A stretch of DNA of 64,000 nucleotides, taken from Nothophaeocryptopus gaeumannii. Lineage: Eukaryota > Ascomycota > Dothideomycetes > Mycosphaerellales > Mycosphaerellaceae. The notes under the pieces were generated by a model. It searched no databases, had not been told where the DNA came from, and was given only the letters and a program-made list of their open reading frames with translations. Within the stretch, counting starts at the first letter, position 1, and each line of letters opens with the position of its first letter. Where the stretch lies: assembly GCA_031771865.1 (NCBI GenBank), contig JASISA010000010.1, positions 62,001-126,000 on the forward strand. Direction: 5' to 3'. The position numbers and the translations under genes were made by a program. Shown in pieces: positions 21,051-32,333 of the stretch.

Positions 21051-21397
21051 ATTCGGCGATGTCAGAGTAGGTGCTTTTCTTCCTTGGTATGATCTTACAA
21101 ATTCTCAAGCATCGAATAGCCGCAGTCCTCGCACTTCGTAGATGACAGCCTCAGATTATATCCTTCACCACCAATGAATTTCTCCGCGAACTGCAACAGA
21201 TTCCACCTTCACTCTACCGTCCTGGGGCAAAGCGGCGTCAGATCACACCAACAACACTACAGCAGACTCTTGTCATGAAAGTATCAATACCTTTCCTACA
21301 AACACCTCTCATATCCTACATTCCCATCCACGTCCCTAGTCACACGCATCTCAACTTCCCTTCTCCCAAACCCTTCGACGAGATACTCCACGCCAAA
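21051..21397. other. Convergent intergenic region
   Basis: About 350 bp between two converging genes. No feature seen. Confidence 0.4.
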
Positions 21398-21778
21398 TCA
21401 AAATCTCCTCAAGTGCTTCGCATGCGGGCCTAAGTATCTCTGCAGATACCCTAATTGCTCGAGCGGAGAGCTTCTGTCCTCGTAATGGTGGTTCTCGCAT
21501 CGCCATCGGAAGATATTGGTGCTAGGGTAAATTGAAGTAATTTCGGCGTACAGTTTCTTACAGATGTGAGCCAGTGCTGGCTCGGACGGCAATAGACTCC
21601 AGTTGATTTCGAATTTCGGAGAAGTTTGCGAAAGATCCATCGATCGTACACTGCATCGTAGTTGGATGATCTCGTTCTGTGAGACGATGTATTCGTATAT
21701 ACTGTTCCGCAGCTCGGCGGGAAAGGTCCAGAAGGCCCACTGGGGCTTCCAGATCGGCGACGAGTTCATCGAGGTCAT
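21398..21778 (-). CDS. Small 2EXR/F-box-like fungal protein
   Basis: A 126-residue single-exon protein. FWTFPAELRNSIYEYIVSQ near residue 16 is the characteristic start of the fungal 2EXR/F-box-like domain (xFPxELRNxIYEY). The middle part, with ALAHICKKLYAEITSIYPSTNIFRW, matches the usual second conserved block about RQVCxEs..FYxxNtF. The normal proteins are longer (200-400 residues), so this is either a short family member or a truncated copy. Its function is unknown; some relatives act in ubiquitin-ligase-like complexes. Confidence 0.6.
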   Translation of the reverse strand: MTSMNSSPIWKPQWAFWTFPAELRNSIYEYIVSQNEIIQLRCSVRSMDLSQTSPKFEINWSLLPSEPALAHICKKLYAEITSIYPSTNIFRWRCENHHYEDRSSPLEQLGYLQRYLGPHAKHLRRF

Positions 21779-22004
21779 TCATATTGGAAGATGAAGTGGT
21801 AGGTCAGCCCGCAGGAGCAGCCCGAACAAATTTTTTCGTTATTGCTGCCAGAGGTTTTCGGCAGGCCTTCAGAGGCACTCGCCGGTTACGAGATCAACAA
21901 AGTCATTGACGTCGAGCTCAGTATATCGATGCTTGCCGCCAGGCTTCGTATCACTCCTCCCAATTCAATCCCTCCTTCCAAAAAACCTCCATCAAATCAG
22001 CTTC

Positions 22005-23638
22005 CTACCTCCCCTTCAAAGGATCATTCTTCGCATTTTCCACAATCTCCTTATCCAACACAGCCACCCTCCCAGCATCCCTCGCAACAAGCTCAAAAGG
22101 AAACCACTCTGGCTGCACATTAAACCCAGCTGTATAATCATACAACGGCGGCGTGATCTCTTTCCCAATTTTTTCCTTCGCTTTCCTGATATTACAAGCC
22201 CAAGCAATCCTCGAAACCTGCAAAATCAAACTCCTCTCTGCGACGTTTTGACCAGGACATATCCTCCTCCCGACTCCAAAACAGGAATAGTTTTGGAGGT
22301 TCGGATAGGTAGACAGGGGCTCCTTGTAAGTTTGATAGGACGGTTCAAGCCATCGTTCAGGTTTGAAAGATTCCGGGTCTGGGTAGAGTTCCGGGTCACG
22401 TTCAATAGCCCATTGATTCGCGTGGACATTTGTCCCAGTAGGGATGAACATGCCTTCGTAGACATCGTCTTTCGTGCTATAGTGCGGAACACCTCCTGCA
22501 GTGACGGGTCGCCAGCGAAGGGTTTCCTTGACCACGGCTCGGACGATGGGGAGTTGTGGTGTGTCCGATAGATTGGGCATTCGCTCTTGCCCGCAGACGG
22601 TGTCAACTTCCTTTTGAAGTTTAGGAAGCCATTCCGAGTGGTGGACTATGGCTAGCACGAAAGACATCATGGCCGCGGCTGTTGTTCCGGCTCCGGCTTC
22701 GAAGAGAACTCCTGCGACGTAGGCGCCTTCGTCTTCGGTTAGGATGTGCTCGTTTTTGCGTTCCAGATATTCTCGATTCCAGCTTGGAGGCGCATTTCCA
22801 CCCTTCATCTCTTCCTTGACATCGTTCAATAATTTTCGAAACAGGTTTAGCTCTCTCTGATGCAGTCTGTCAAGTTCCTGCTTAAACGGAGCAATCGCTT
22901 TGGGCAGGTACATTAGCATCGGGAACGTGTCGACCAAATATGCTCCAGGCGAGGCAACTCGCTCAACGGTATGCACTACACCGATGACATCTCGAACTTC
23001 AGGTTCATGTCCAGTCTCCGCCTTTTTCCCGAATGCCAATCTTGAAATAAGTCCAGCAGAATACCTCTCAAACCAATGCTCGTATTGGTCTGGTTGTCGA
23101 ATGAGATCTCGAAGCATTCTCGCCGATTCTAGAACTTGCGTCGGTTCGTACTTGGGAGTGACAGTGGCATTCAGCATGTGGTGCATGAGTTTACGACCGT
23201 CTCGCCATTTATCTATGCAATCCGTCAGTGATTGAGATGGGTTGTATGTCCGAGATATCTACCATTATGTGGCATGAACAGCAGCCTCTTATCATCACTC
23301 AAAAGCTTCGCTGCCGCAGGCAACTGCTCTCTACTCGAATAGATTTCCCCTCGTTCTCGCAATAAGTCATTCGCGACCTTTTCCGTAGAAGCAACGAAAT
23401 GCTCTCTGCCAGCAATTGTCAATCGCATGAGCGGCCCGTATTGACCCGCCCATTCTTGAAACTTCAGCCATGAGTGCTTCGGGGGTATCTCAAGCAGATT
23501 GCCAACCAGCGGCTTTCCGGGAGGTCCAGGTGGATAGTGCGTTCCAGGTGGAGGTTTTGATTTCTTGCTTGAGGAGAGAAGGTAAATGCCAATCACGAAG
23601 CACGCTGCTGTAAGTATCAGGACGGTGAAGAAGGCCAT
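22005..23638 (-). CDS. Cytochrome P450 monooxygenase
   Basis: Exons 23638-23263 and 23212-22005, split by a 50-bp GTAGAT-TAG intron, encode 527 residues. Residues 1-22 form a membrane anchor, then the proline-rich hinge PPGPPGKPLVGNL. The I-helix oxygen-activation motif is EAGAGTTAA (about residue 300), the K-helix ExxR is KETLRW (about 350), the PERF-type box reads FKPERWL, and the heme loop is FGVGRRICPGQNVAERS with the axial cysteine near 440. All catalytic elements are present, so it should be an active microsomal P450. The architecture resembles fungal CYPs annotated as O-methylsterigmatocystin-oxidoreductase-like, but no biosynthetic neighbours are visible here to define a substrate. 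Confidence 0.9.
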
Positions 23639-24756
23639 CTTAGCGGCTTTCAGAAGAGCAAAACGTCAGAAATACATACCCAAAGTCTGGGAAAGCCATT
23701 GAATCTTATGAGAAGACAGCTTCCGCTCTTTCAAAGTCCATAGAATGGAAGTAGGCACGCCATCCCTACCCAGGAAAGAAGGAGACTAAACCGGTGCGGA
23801 GAGAAAAGCCAAGTGAGCTGAACAAGCTACATAGGGCTTCATAAAAGGAGCCAACACTCTGCGGAGACGTTCGATGCTGAAAATACAGCTGAACATTGGC
23901 GTAATCACACCCGATTCGAACTGTCACAGTATTGCGGGGGCCGTGAGTAAAACTATATCGCTAATTCCAAGGCCAAGCTTCGATCCTGAAGGAGCCGCTA
24001 ACAGGGCGCACATGTGAAGACGCGATGGCATGTCGAGCGATTAGTGAATGAAAAAAACACGGAAAAAAAAGAGACAGCTGTCTGCCTGCATTCTCGTGTG
24101 GAGTTTCGATGGAATGTCGATGGACGGATGTGGAGGCGGGAGCTGGAATCGTTCCAAATTCACAGACGACTGCTTCTGCTTCTTGCTGGAGAGATGAGAG
24201 AAGACTTCGAGATGGAAGAAGGAGAGGTGAAGACCGAGAACGCGTTGGAAGTCGCATACGACCTCCACCGTCCGTCCGTGCGACGTGCCATCCCGAAAGC
24301 AGTATCGACGTCGAGGTCGCATATCCCGACCCGCTCAGCCCACCAGCTCGTACCGCCGGCATGGTCGCGACCCCATCGAAAACACGTTGATGACCACGTC
24401 TAAAAATCTCTGTAAACAATTCATGCAAGGAACACCCCGGTCAGCTTGGTCTCATCACCATACCTGCTATCGTCGATGCCATCGACATCGAAAGGAAGTT
24501 GCTGTTGTCTGTCATATCACTCATTATATTCATCCAAAGGTATCTACATCACAACAGAAGAAGTCTTCCATCTCCGCGCTGAAGAAATCGAAACCTCTTG
24601 TCCTAAGGCCCTGCCGTCTATGTGTAGTCCTCAATAGTAGTAGTCGTCTTCCCAGTCCTGCATAAAAGCATAGGGTATCATAGTGTTAAAAAGGGTCGCT
24701 CCCAGATAATGAACCGCATGAAACAACGCCGTGGGATGATCCAACCCTCCTTCATT
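23639..24756. other. 1.1-kb intergenic region
   Basis: It holds the P450 promoter on the left and the 3' region of the Vps62-like gene on the right. Open frames at 24014-24403 and on the other strand have no recognisable domain and mirror each other; I reject them. No repeat noted. Confidence 0.4.
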
Positions 24757-26634
24757 CTATCTCCGCTTCTTTGTCCAGATCGAGTACTCTTCTTTCCCTT
24801 CGCCGTACACAACCTCGCTGTACGATGGCTCATTATCGTCGTCAGTCTGGTTGCCCCCTGGCAGTGTCCCATCTTCAACATCCTCTTCAGGTGTCGTGCC
24901 AATCTGAGGCTTGCTCCCACCGAGCCATTGTCTGACCTCGCAGTTGCCGTGCCGTTGACATACATTCTTGCGGCCGAGATTCTTGAACTTGGGTCCCGTT
25001 GGACCATTAACGTAGTGGTATTGCCCGGCAAAACGATACTGTCGTGGGTCTGATAGCGGGTAGTATTTGTCGCCCCAGTGGCCGCCGTAACTGAGCCAGC
25101 GGACAGGAGAGGTGGGGTTCTGCGCCGATGCGCGCATCACACGGGTCTTAGGGTCGTAAGTGTAGGACTGAAAGTTTTGCGCAGGATCCCAAAGAGGACC
25201 GCGATCGGTCTCATCGTGAAGGAAGCCCCAAGGCAGAATGTATGGATGGAGGCCCGAAGTGCCGTACATTGCATGGGATCCAATTGCACTGTAGACAACA
25301 GGTCGCTTCGCCATTCGTCCAGCTGTTTCGTTGCTCCAGCTGCCGATCATGGTACCTGATCCATCGTGGCTTGGTATATACTTCTCGATGGCCTTCCAGG
25401 TGAAAGCTTGGCCGAAGTTGTGCTCAGATAAGAAAACTTGGTGCGGCTTTCCGTTCCTGAAGCGAACGCAAGTATGCTCCCAATCTCCGACATGGTTGCC
25501 AAATCGAATATTGAGCACCTTCTGGCCCAGATTGAACGAATAGAAGAAGAACCAGAATGCGTCAACAATACCATTCTCCTTGGGTACAACGATCAAGATA
25601 GCGGGCGCTGAGCTTCTGCCACCAGGATTGGGCCTGTGCTTGTCGCCCTTCAGATCAAGTGTGCCGCGCTTTTTGAGATCCTGATGGGGTCCACGCGGTG
25701 GATTATAAGGATCGTAGCATTCGCCGGAGAGCGGATCGCAGGTATCTCCGCAATATTCGTCGCCGCCTCCGCACCAACCGTAGATGGAACAGCATTTACC
25801 AAATTTACTTCCATTACAAGTGAATCTAGTATTGCCGCCACATCGACCGTCTTCGCTCGGCGTGCGTTCGGCATCGAAAAACCCTTGAGGGGAGGCTTCT
25901 TCGAGGTAAGCGTCGGCTAGCGCTTGCTTTTTGGCTGTCTCCAGATCGATGTCTTTTAGATCGTCAAGATCTGGCCATGTAGGCTCGTCGTGAATATCAT
26001 GCGCATGCTTTTCAGGCGTGCTAGGGATGTTTTCAGACCCAACGAGCCAATCCGGCCTTTCCTCGGGATTATCATCGCTCTGCAGATACATGAACCTGCC
26101 ATGTCGACCTTCATCGTAGTTGTTCAATTCGTCAAGATTCGTGAGATTGCGGTCCTCGGTTAAATCCAGTATCTTCGTGTAGTTTAGGAAAGGAGAGGTG
26201 TGAACGAGGTGCTCGCCGATGTCGCACGGCCAGAACTCTTCTCCGGAGAAGAGGTGAACATAGGGAGCGTGGTCCAGCACGTATTGAGGTATCTCGCGGA
26301 GTTTCCTCTCTTCTTTTGACCATGAGTCTGGATCTTCGGTCCCAGACTGCCACCAAAGATCAGGATCGTCCACCGGCGGAGGAATCTTGTCTTTTATATT
26401 CGACGACGTCCATGCATTCTTGTTGACGAAGTGCATAGCGCCGCAAAGACCGAGCCATCTGCAGACCTGTCTATCCACCCAGCTCTTCCCGGTCCTGATC
26501 CAAGCCGCATTCTCCAACAACTCCTCATCGCCGGTGCCTTTGTCGATTTGGACCCCGATGAGGCAGAAGGTAATGTATACGAGTGCGACCGCAATGAACC
26601 ATGCGAAGCACCTTCCCCCAGTAGGACGCTTCAT
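24757..26634 (-). CDS. Vps62-family protein with an inserted hevein-like chitin-binding domain
   Basis: Intronless, 625 residues from ATG 26634; the longer frame starts at GTG. A hydrophobic segment at residues 10-28 (CFAWFIAVALVYITFC) is a signal anchor or signal peptide. YVLDHAPYVHLFSGEEFWPCDIGEHL near 120 and the later FFFYSFNLGQ...FGNHVGDWEHTCVRF block are strong marks of the Vps62 family (PF06101). Between the two, around residues 265-305, lies CGGNTRFTCNGSKFGKCCSIYGWCG followed by YCGDTC: eight cysteines in the spacing of a type-1 chitin-binding (hevein) domain. The fusion suggests a secreted or vacuolar-lumen protein that contacts chitin. Yeast Vps62 is linked to vacuolar sorting, but a biochemical role is not known. 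The C-terminus has no membrane segment. Confidence 0.85.
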   Translation of the reverse strand: MKRPTGGRCFAWFIAVALVYITFCLIGVQIDKGTGDEELLENAAWIRTGKSWVDRQVCRWLGLCGAMHFVNKNAWTSSNIKDKIPPPVDDPDLWWQSGTEDPDSWSKEERKLREIPQYVLDHAPYVHLFSGEEFWPCDIGEHLVHTSPFLNYTKILDLTEDRNLTNLDELNNYDEGRHGRFMYLQSDDNPEERPDWLVGSENIPSTPEKHAHDIHDEPTWPDLDDLKDIDLETAKKQALADAYLEEASPQGFFDAERTPSEDGRCGGNTRFTCNGSKFGKCCSIYGWCGGGDEYCGDTCDPLSGECYDPYNPPRGPHQDLKKRGTLDLKGDKHRPNPGGRSSAPAILIVVPKENGIVDAFWFFFYSFNLGQKVLNIRFGNHVGDWEHTCVRFRNGKPHQVFLSEHNFGQAFTWKAIEKYIPSHDGSGTMIGSWSNETAGRMAKRPVVYSAIGSHAMYGTSGLHPYILPWGFLHDETDRGPLWDPAQNFQSYTYDPKTRVMRASAQNPTSPVRWLSYGGHWGDKYYPLSDPRQYRFAGQYHYVNGPTGPKFKNLGRKNVCQRHGNCEVRQWLGGSKPQIGTTPEEDVEDGTLPGGNQTDDDNEPSYSEVVYGEGKEEYSIWTKKRR

Positions 26635-28600
26635 GGGAGTTGTGGGTGGTCGGAGACAATGCTGACCAGGCACTATCGACTATCGGTACGGCGCTGTTCG
26701 GCTCCCGGTCATGGATACTCGGAAGAGATGGAAGTCGTCGACGATGCGGGTAGGGTGTCGCTCTGTCGCTGTTGAGCCACCGGGATATGCTACAACAAGG
26801 TCTCGCTGAACACTGGAGGTGCAGAAGATACGAAAGTGGAAGTGTGCAGGAAGCGATGGAGGTAAGTGGTACGATGCCGGCTGAGTAGGAATAGAAGCAA
26901 TGGCGGAAGCCGGGGGACGGAGGTACTGGCTGACGCCGCGGTTCCTGACCGCCGAGAGCAGCGATTAGTCTGGCGACTAAACGAAGGGTAGTTGTGCGGT
27001 CGAGTAAGCGCGCAGAGGGAGTGCAGGCGTGGGCTTCGGAATGGCTCGATTATGCGTCCTTATGGGTGATAGCCGTCGCTAGGACAGTCGCGGAAGCTGA
27101 ACTCGTGACGTCGTGCAGGCCGTGCTCGGACTTTGTGGCCTTGGTGCAGGATGTGTGTGGAAGTGGGTGGATGGATGGCGGATGGCGCGGCGGAAGGTGC
27201 AGTGGTGACGATTGGGCAGGCAAGCAGGGTACGGCAGTCTCAGACTCTCAGTGAATGCAAGTGTGAGGATGAGCGGGTGTGAGCGGGTGCCGGTTGATAA
27301 TCGTTCCTGTTGGTAGTCCCACCGCTTTGTGCTCTCTGAGAGTCTCCCAGCGCCTTGGAAAATGGTCGGGCTGGGCAGCGGATGCAGGTTGCCAGGATAA
27401 TTCTACCGGTGGCAGGTGTCAGATGTGCCCCGCAGAGATGTTGAGGTCCGCCGGCAGATCAGGATCCGAGGGCGGCTGCTGAGGAAATTCTCGACGGCGT
27501 TGTCGCTGTTGGTGGTGTCGTCCGCGGAAGACGAAGAACAGTGAGAGGGCGGCGGTGGTAGATGTCATGTTGCTAGGTGCAGTAGTCATGCGACAAGCAT
27601 TTCGATAGCCGTGTCGCTTTGGTGATGATGTGCCGCCACAAAAGCCATGGAAGGCTTGGTGCTCTGACAACAACGACCACACCCAATGACAAAGACCTGC
27701 CGACGCCCACCCGCTCCTCCTGCTGCACAGTGCACGCATTAGTTGAACTCACCTCAAACTCGTTCACTGTTCAGATGCTCCGGCAGCCAAGACAACCGAT
27801 GCCGTGGGCCTCAGATCCCTTCAGACCGAAGCTGCTCCAATCACCATCGCGTCCTTCACCATGCCTCAGCATCAGTCGACGACGTCTCTTGTATTGGTAG
27901 CAGCCGACATGCCTTGCGCAGCACGAATGCGAACACGTTCATATGCTGCTGGATCGCCTGTATCGAAGGGATGTCCACCAACACACCCAACAACTTGCCA
28001 ACGCGATTCCACCTTCTCATCTCGATGGGCACTCGGACAAGAGCAGGATGATGGCAGTTGGAGATGGTCGGCAAGCCTCTGAGATGTGCAACAAGAAGCA
28101 GTGCACGGCTGTCAAGTGGAAGGGAGGATACGTGAGATGTTTAGCGCACAGTTAACATGATGCTGCCCGGCATACAAGCGTCCTGCAGAGGTCCAGCAAA
28201 CATCGTCTGTTCATCATAGCACCGTGAAGGGTTCGTGCCGCCGCGAAAATGAATGCTCAAGGTGCACCGTCATGTAATGGGGATGGGCAGGCACCATGCT
28301 GTTGTAAGTGGCCGACAGGTAAAGAGAGATAAGTGGTAGAGTAGAGTATCTTGCAGTGGAGATGCCATGCCATCACTGGCGTCTTTGAAGGCGCCTTACC
28401 AGTCGAGCCGTCGTCACCGAGAGTAGTCCAATAAGTTCCTTCATGTGTCTCTTAGTCTGTGAACTCGTGGACTCGTTGCGGTCACTTTGGCTGGGACTTG
28501 CCTTTGATCCCTTAAGTTGATGCCTGAAATCAACAGCGACTCCACATAGAACTATTCGACCTCCATCAACCTTCCTTCTCTGTGCACACATCTTCTCGCC
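26635..28600. other. 2-kb divergent intergenic region
   Basis: Head-to-head between the Vps62-like gene and the TFIIIC subunit. Many short frames occur but none has a motif or matching frame on splicing. GC-rich around 26870-27500 with G/T-rich plus strand, and CACC/CAAC-rich around 27600-27900. Nothing supportable beyond two promoters. Confidence 0.4.
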
Positions 28601-29818
28601 ATGGGACAACCACAACCTCAGCCCAACGGCGCGCCGCCCGATATTGGGGAGCGCGCATCGTCGAGTTTCGCGCACATGGATGACGACGAGTGGGAATACG
28701 AATATGATCCCCACCAAACCGAGGACCTCTACTTCACTCTGGACCTGACCACACACGTTCCGGACGCTCTGATCAAGGACAATAATGACGAGTCCCGAGG
28801 TGAGCGCCCCGCCCACGCTTCCAGTACCACTGCGGGAGTTGAGGCCCCGCTCGATGGGGAGGGAAAGCCACGGTCGGCAACAGGACATGAATTCTCATTT
28901 CTCCATCTGCACACGAAGAACCCTTTGGTCAAATTTGACGATGACATATACAGCTGCTACTGGAGCACAGATCTTGGAACGCAGCTCCACATCGCTCAGT
29001 CCGGTCTCGCATCAGGTGCGCGGCGGGTCGGTACGCTGCTGGACGTAATAGGACTTTCGCAGACCAGGCTCATAGGAAAGCCGGTCGAGCTCAACCCGAG
29101 GAATGGCAATATGGCACAATCGACCCCAGCTCTGACTTCTCAGAAGATTCTGGATTCTGATGAAGATGCTGAGTCTGACTCCGACTCGAATTACGGCACG
29201 AACGGCTATGTCATACGCGCTGGCGAGCCTCTGGTCATTCCGCGCACGGCTTGCAAGAATCTCGCTGCCGAGAAGCAAGCGTCTTTCCTCGAGCGACTAT
29301 CGCAGATTAAGCTGAAGAAAGGCGAGATGGACCAGGTACCTGTTCAAAGCATCAAAATTGTCAAGGAGCCAGCGAATAAGGCGCAGCTACGCCAGGCAGC
29401 GCTCGCAAAGGACGAGGCAAGGAAGCAGCTGACCAGGGAAGAAGAAGCTACTGTAAAAGCCGAACGGCCGCGCAAACGTCGCAAGCGGTTGACAGCTGTT
29501 GAAAAGGGACTTGTACAGGAAGGTTTCCTAACTCCTGGTGGCAAACGCAGCGCGCAGACTATAGCTGCCCAAGTTGGCTTCCAGCAGCGCGACTCTGCGA
29601 CACCAACTCCAGGGCCATCAGGCACACGCCATTTGTCTAGCACAAATGGCGCAGAAGACGCGACAATAACGGATGCGGCAGACGCGCAAACCTCTGGTGA
29701 GCCCGGAATTGAGGCATTGGAAGCCATCAATAATGGAGATTCATCAGCCACTCCAGCTCCTACGGCGAATGTGATGCAAATGCAAAACGAGAATATTGAG
29801 GCACGGCCACCGACTTGA
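28601..29818 (+). CDS. TFIIIC triple-barrel subunit (Tfc7 / GTF3C6 family)
   Basis: A single-exon 405-residue protein from ATG 28601. The N-terminal YEYDPHQTEDLYFTLDLTTHVPD and, about 75 residues later, HEFSFLHLHTKNPLVKF then YSCYWSTDLGTQLHI make up the triple-barrel fold by which the small TFIIIC subunits (yeast tau55 C-terminal region, human TFIIIC35) pair with Tfc1/GTF3C5. The insert between the two strands is low-complexity. The C-terminal half is lysine- and alanine-rich, with a nuclear-localisation-like RPRKRRKR at about 290. Expected role: DNA-binding subcomplex of the RNA polymerase III factor that recognises A and B boxes of tRNA genes. Convergent with the SDR gene (131 bp apart). 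Confidence 0.78.
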   Translation: MGQPQPQPNGAPPDIGERASSSFAHMDDDEWEYEYDPHQTEDLYFTLDLTTHVPDALIKDNNDESRGERPAHASSTTAGVEAPLDGEGKPRSATGHEFSFLHLHTKNPLVKFDDDIYSCYWSTDLGTQLHIAQSGLASGARRVGTLLDVIGLSQTRLIGKPVELNPRNGNMAQSTPALTSQKILDSDEDAESDSDSNYGTNGYVIRAGEPLVIPRTACKNLAAEKQASFLERLSQIKLKKGEMDQVPVQSIKIVKEPANKAQLRQAALAKDEARKQLTREEEATVKAERPRKRRKRLTAVEKGLVQEGFLTPGGKRSAQTIAAQVGFQQRDSATPTPGPSGTRHLSSTNGAEDATITDAADAQTSGEPGIEALEAINNGDSSATPAPTANVMQMQNENIEARPPT

Positions 29819-29949
29819 AGATAAGATGCACCATTTCGATACCGTTCATAGCGACTATGGCTGTACCTCTCTGCCCAAGCCTCAGATGGGCCTTAAAAAG
29901 CTCAAGCTATCAAAAAGCCCTCGACGGGACGCTTCTCCGCAGCGCACGC

Positions 29950-31079
29950 TCAAGCGCCTTTACAAGCCAGCACGTCATGCTCCAATGTCTCCAGGAAACC
30001 AGGAGCCGATGGCGCATAGCCCAACTTCTTCGTCGCACGATCCGGCTTTGAGCGCGAGTTTGATGCAAACATCTATGAGAAAGTCAGCGCGAGCTTCATG
30101 GGAAGCCTTTCATGTGCGAGTCTCACATATCTACCCATTCTCGGATATCCTAGCTTAGCACGTTGATCGAGCATGCCATCGATCTGCTCAATAGAGACCT
30201 GCACCGGCTTGTCATTCTCCAGCAATCCGTGTTTCTTCAAGATAGGGCCAATCGCTGAAGAGATCGCCAGCTGCGAATGCTCTTGGGAGGCTGCGAAGTA
30301 ATAGCCCTGCGATTGATCAGCATTTGTCAACTCATGGGAGAGCATACTGGACGAACCTCTACACCCCAATCAGCCTTGCCGCCATCCGCCACTGCAGCTT
30401 CCACGAGCTTTAGATAGAGCTGTGACAGATCCTCTACATGAACCCAGCTTCGCGTGTTCGATCCGTCACCTGCATAGAACGAATTCCCAACCTTCTTCAT
30501 CTCCTTCAGGAATACCGGGATGTAGATACTGATCTTCTTTCCCGGCCCGCGACCGGTGCCGTAGATGTCTGGCGGGCACATAATAGCGATCTTCACTTTG
30601 TCGCCATGGGCTCGCGCGGTATCCTGAAGGAACTTGTCGGTGTGCTGATGCAGCTCACCCTTTGGACGCGACGTGATCTCGTCGATACTGTCGATATCAG
30701 ACCAGACCTTTGGGTTGAGCTGGCCGAGATACGTCGGATCATGCCAGTCAGCGATGATGCCAGTGCCGCTGAGGTGGATGAGGTACTTCGTCTTGCCGGA
30801 ATTGACAAGTCCATCGACAATGGCGCGGATGCTAGGCTCGTGGTCGGAGTCGCCGTTGTGGACGACCAGATCTGCATCGGCTGCTGCTGAACGAAGAATG
30901 TCGGCGCTGTCGTAGTCGCCTCGAATGACCTTCACCTGGGAATACAGCTTGCTGAAGTCTGCGGTCGGCTTGCGAAGAAGAGCTGTGACTTCATATTCCG
31001 GATGCTGCTTGACGATGGTGTCCAGGACTGTGCCTCCAATGTAGCCAGTCCCGCCTGTGATGAATATTTTCGGGGCCAT
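29950..31079 (-). CDS. Atypical SDR / NAD-dependent epimerase-like oxidoreductase
   Basis: Three exons, 31079-30357, 30306-30127 and 30072-29950, with introns of 50 bp (GTTCGT donor) and 54 bp, give 341 residues. The final exon is recognisable only after splicing: it reads MFASNSRSKPDRATKKLGY, the usual tail of the family. The N-terminus KIFITGGTGYIGGTVLD is the extended-SDR TGxxGxxG NAD(P) loop; HLSGTGI, MCPPDIYGTGRGPG and the GDGSNTRSWVHVEDL block complete the fold. The classic YxxxK catalytic pair is not obvious, typical of NmrA-like or atypical SDR members. The substrate is unknown; fungal relatives are annotated as nucleoside-diphosphate-sugar epimerase-like proteins. Cytosolic. Confidence 0.83.
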
Positions 31080-32333
31080 CTTAGATTTCGAAGAATTGGG
31101 AAGATTTTGTTCGGTATCAAGTAAGTGACTGTATCGCTCTTACCCGCTCTCCCTCGACTTCTTTAACTTCCTTATCTATTGTGTTGTGGATTTCTAAGCT
31201 GCGCTCCCGTTCTTGTGCACAGAATGTGGAATGACGATCTAGCGTGGTTTCCAACGCTTACCTTGCTTTCAGCAACTGAAGCCAAAGTGACATCGAACAG
31301 CAAACCCAAGTACCTCACATCAGCCATAGTAGGAGCAAAATGTCTCCCCAACAATTGTCAATGTTGGAGAACGCAAACAGTTGGAGGTGGCTATCCTTGC
31401 GGAACCGATGCCAAGAACTCCGCGAATCGATTCCGAAAGCCAACGACGACGAGATTATACTTGTTGCTGGACTCTTTGGGAAATGGCGATGAGATTCGTA
31501 AGATGTTACTGAGTCTCGGTCAACTGATTTGAAGGTGGAGCTTGGCCCATCTCGCATCGTCCCGGGCTCCTCAAGGTCGGCTTCTCCTGAGCGTACGACA
31601 ATCGTAAGAAACCATTAAAGCTACGCAGACTTCGTCTCGCATAGTGCACCTCCAAGGAGAGCGTAGAATCAGGATTAACTGATCAGCTGGACCGTGAGCT
31701 CGGAACATCGGTAGTCCGAAAACACTCGAAAACAAGCCGCACATCGCGCGACATTCGGCATACAATGATCCTGCAACTTTCTGGTATATTCCAGCGGCTA
31801 CGCAAGGTTTAGGTGTACCAAAATCGCTACGCAAGGCTCGCTATTGGAAGAGGTAGAGTTAGCGATTCGTGCACTCGATGCCACTCAGCACACAATTGCC
31901 TGGTTTGGGACTATATGTATGCTCTACGGCGCTACATATACTCTACGGCGCTACCTGTGCTGTAAGACGGGTGCCTCGGCCAAGTCTCCATTCAATTTGT
32001 CTAATAGGACTTACCTGCGTTCATGGGGTTGATGAAGAAAACGCTTCCATGCTTCTGCCTGATCAAGTTGGTTGCATGAGCATCAAGTACTGCAGATTGC
32101 CACGATCCTCCTACTGACCGCATAGGGTATGGCATTCATATTTTGCACCGGTTCCTGACTGATTGTAAATCACAACAATGCAATTGACTTCAGCTACAGC
32201 TTAGCACAGCTATCGTCATGCATACCTCGGATGCAACCGAATTGGATTTGTCAGGTATAGTGAACTTCGCTTCAGCATCAAGTCGACTATTTATGCTGTG
32301 CACAATCAAAGGAAAGCTCAAAAGAACCCAAAC
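31080..32333. other. 1.25-kb region left of the GAL80-like gene; satellite-like words
   Basis: No gene supported. The words CTACGCAGAC (31620), CTACGCAAGG (about 31799 and 31831) and a GCCAAGA word near 31411 resemble the conserved core of the satellite to the right of the GAL80-like gene, so a diverged part of the array may extend here. A short perfect tandem duplication of CTCTACGGCGCTAC occurs at 31922-31935 and 31941-31954. Confidence 0.35.

Noticed and set aside
30073..30075. Apparent C-terminal truncation of the SDR gene
   Set aside because: The stop is part of an intron acceptor; a third exon at 30072-29950 gives the normal family C-terminus.
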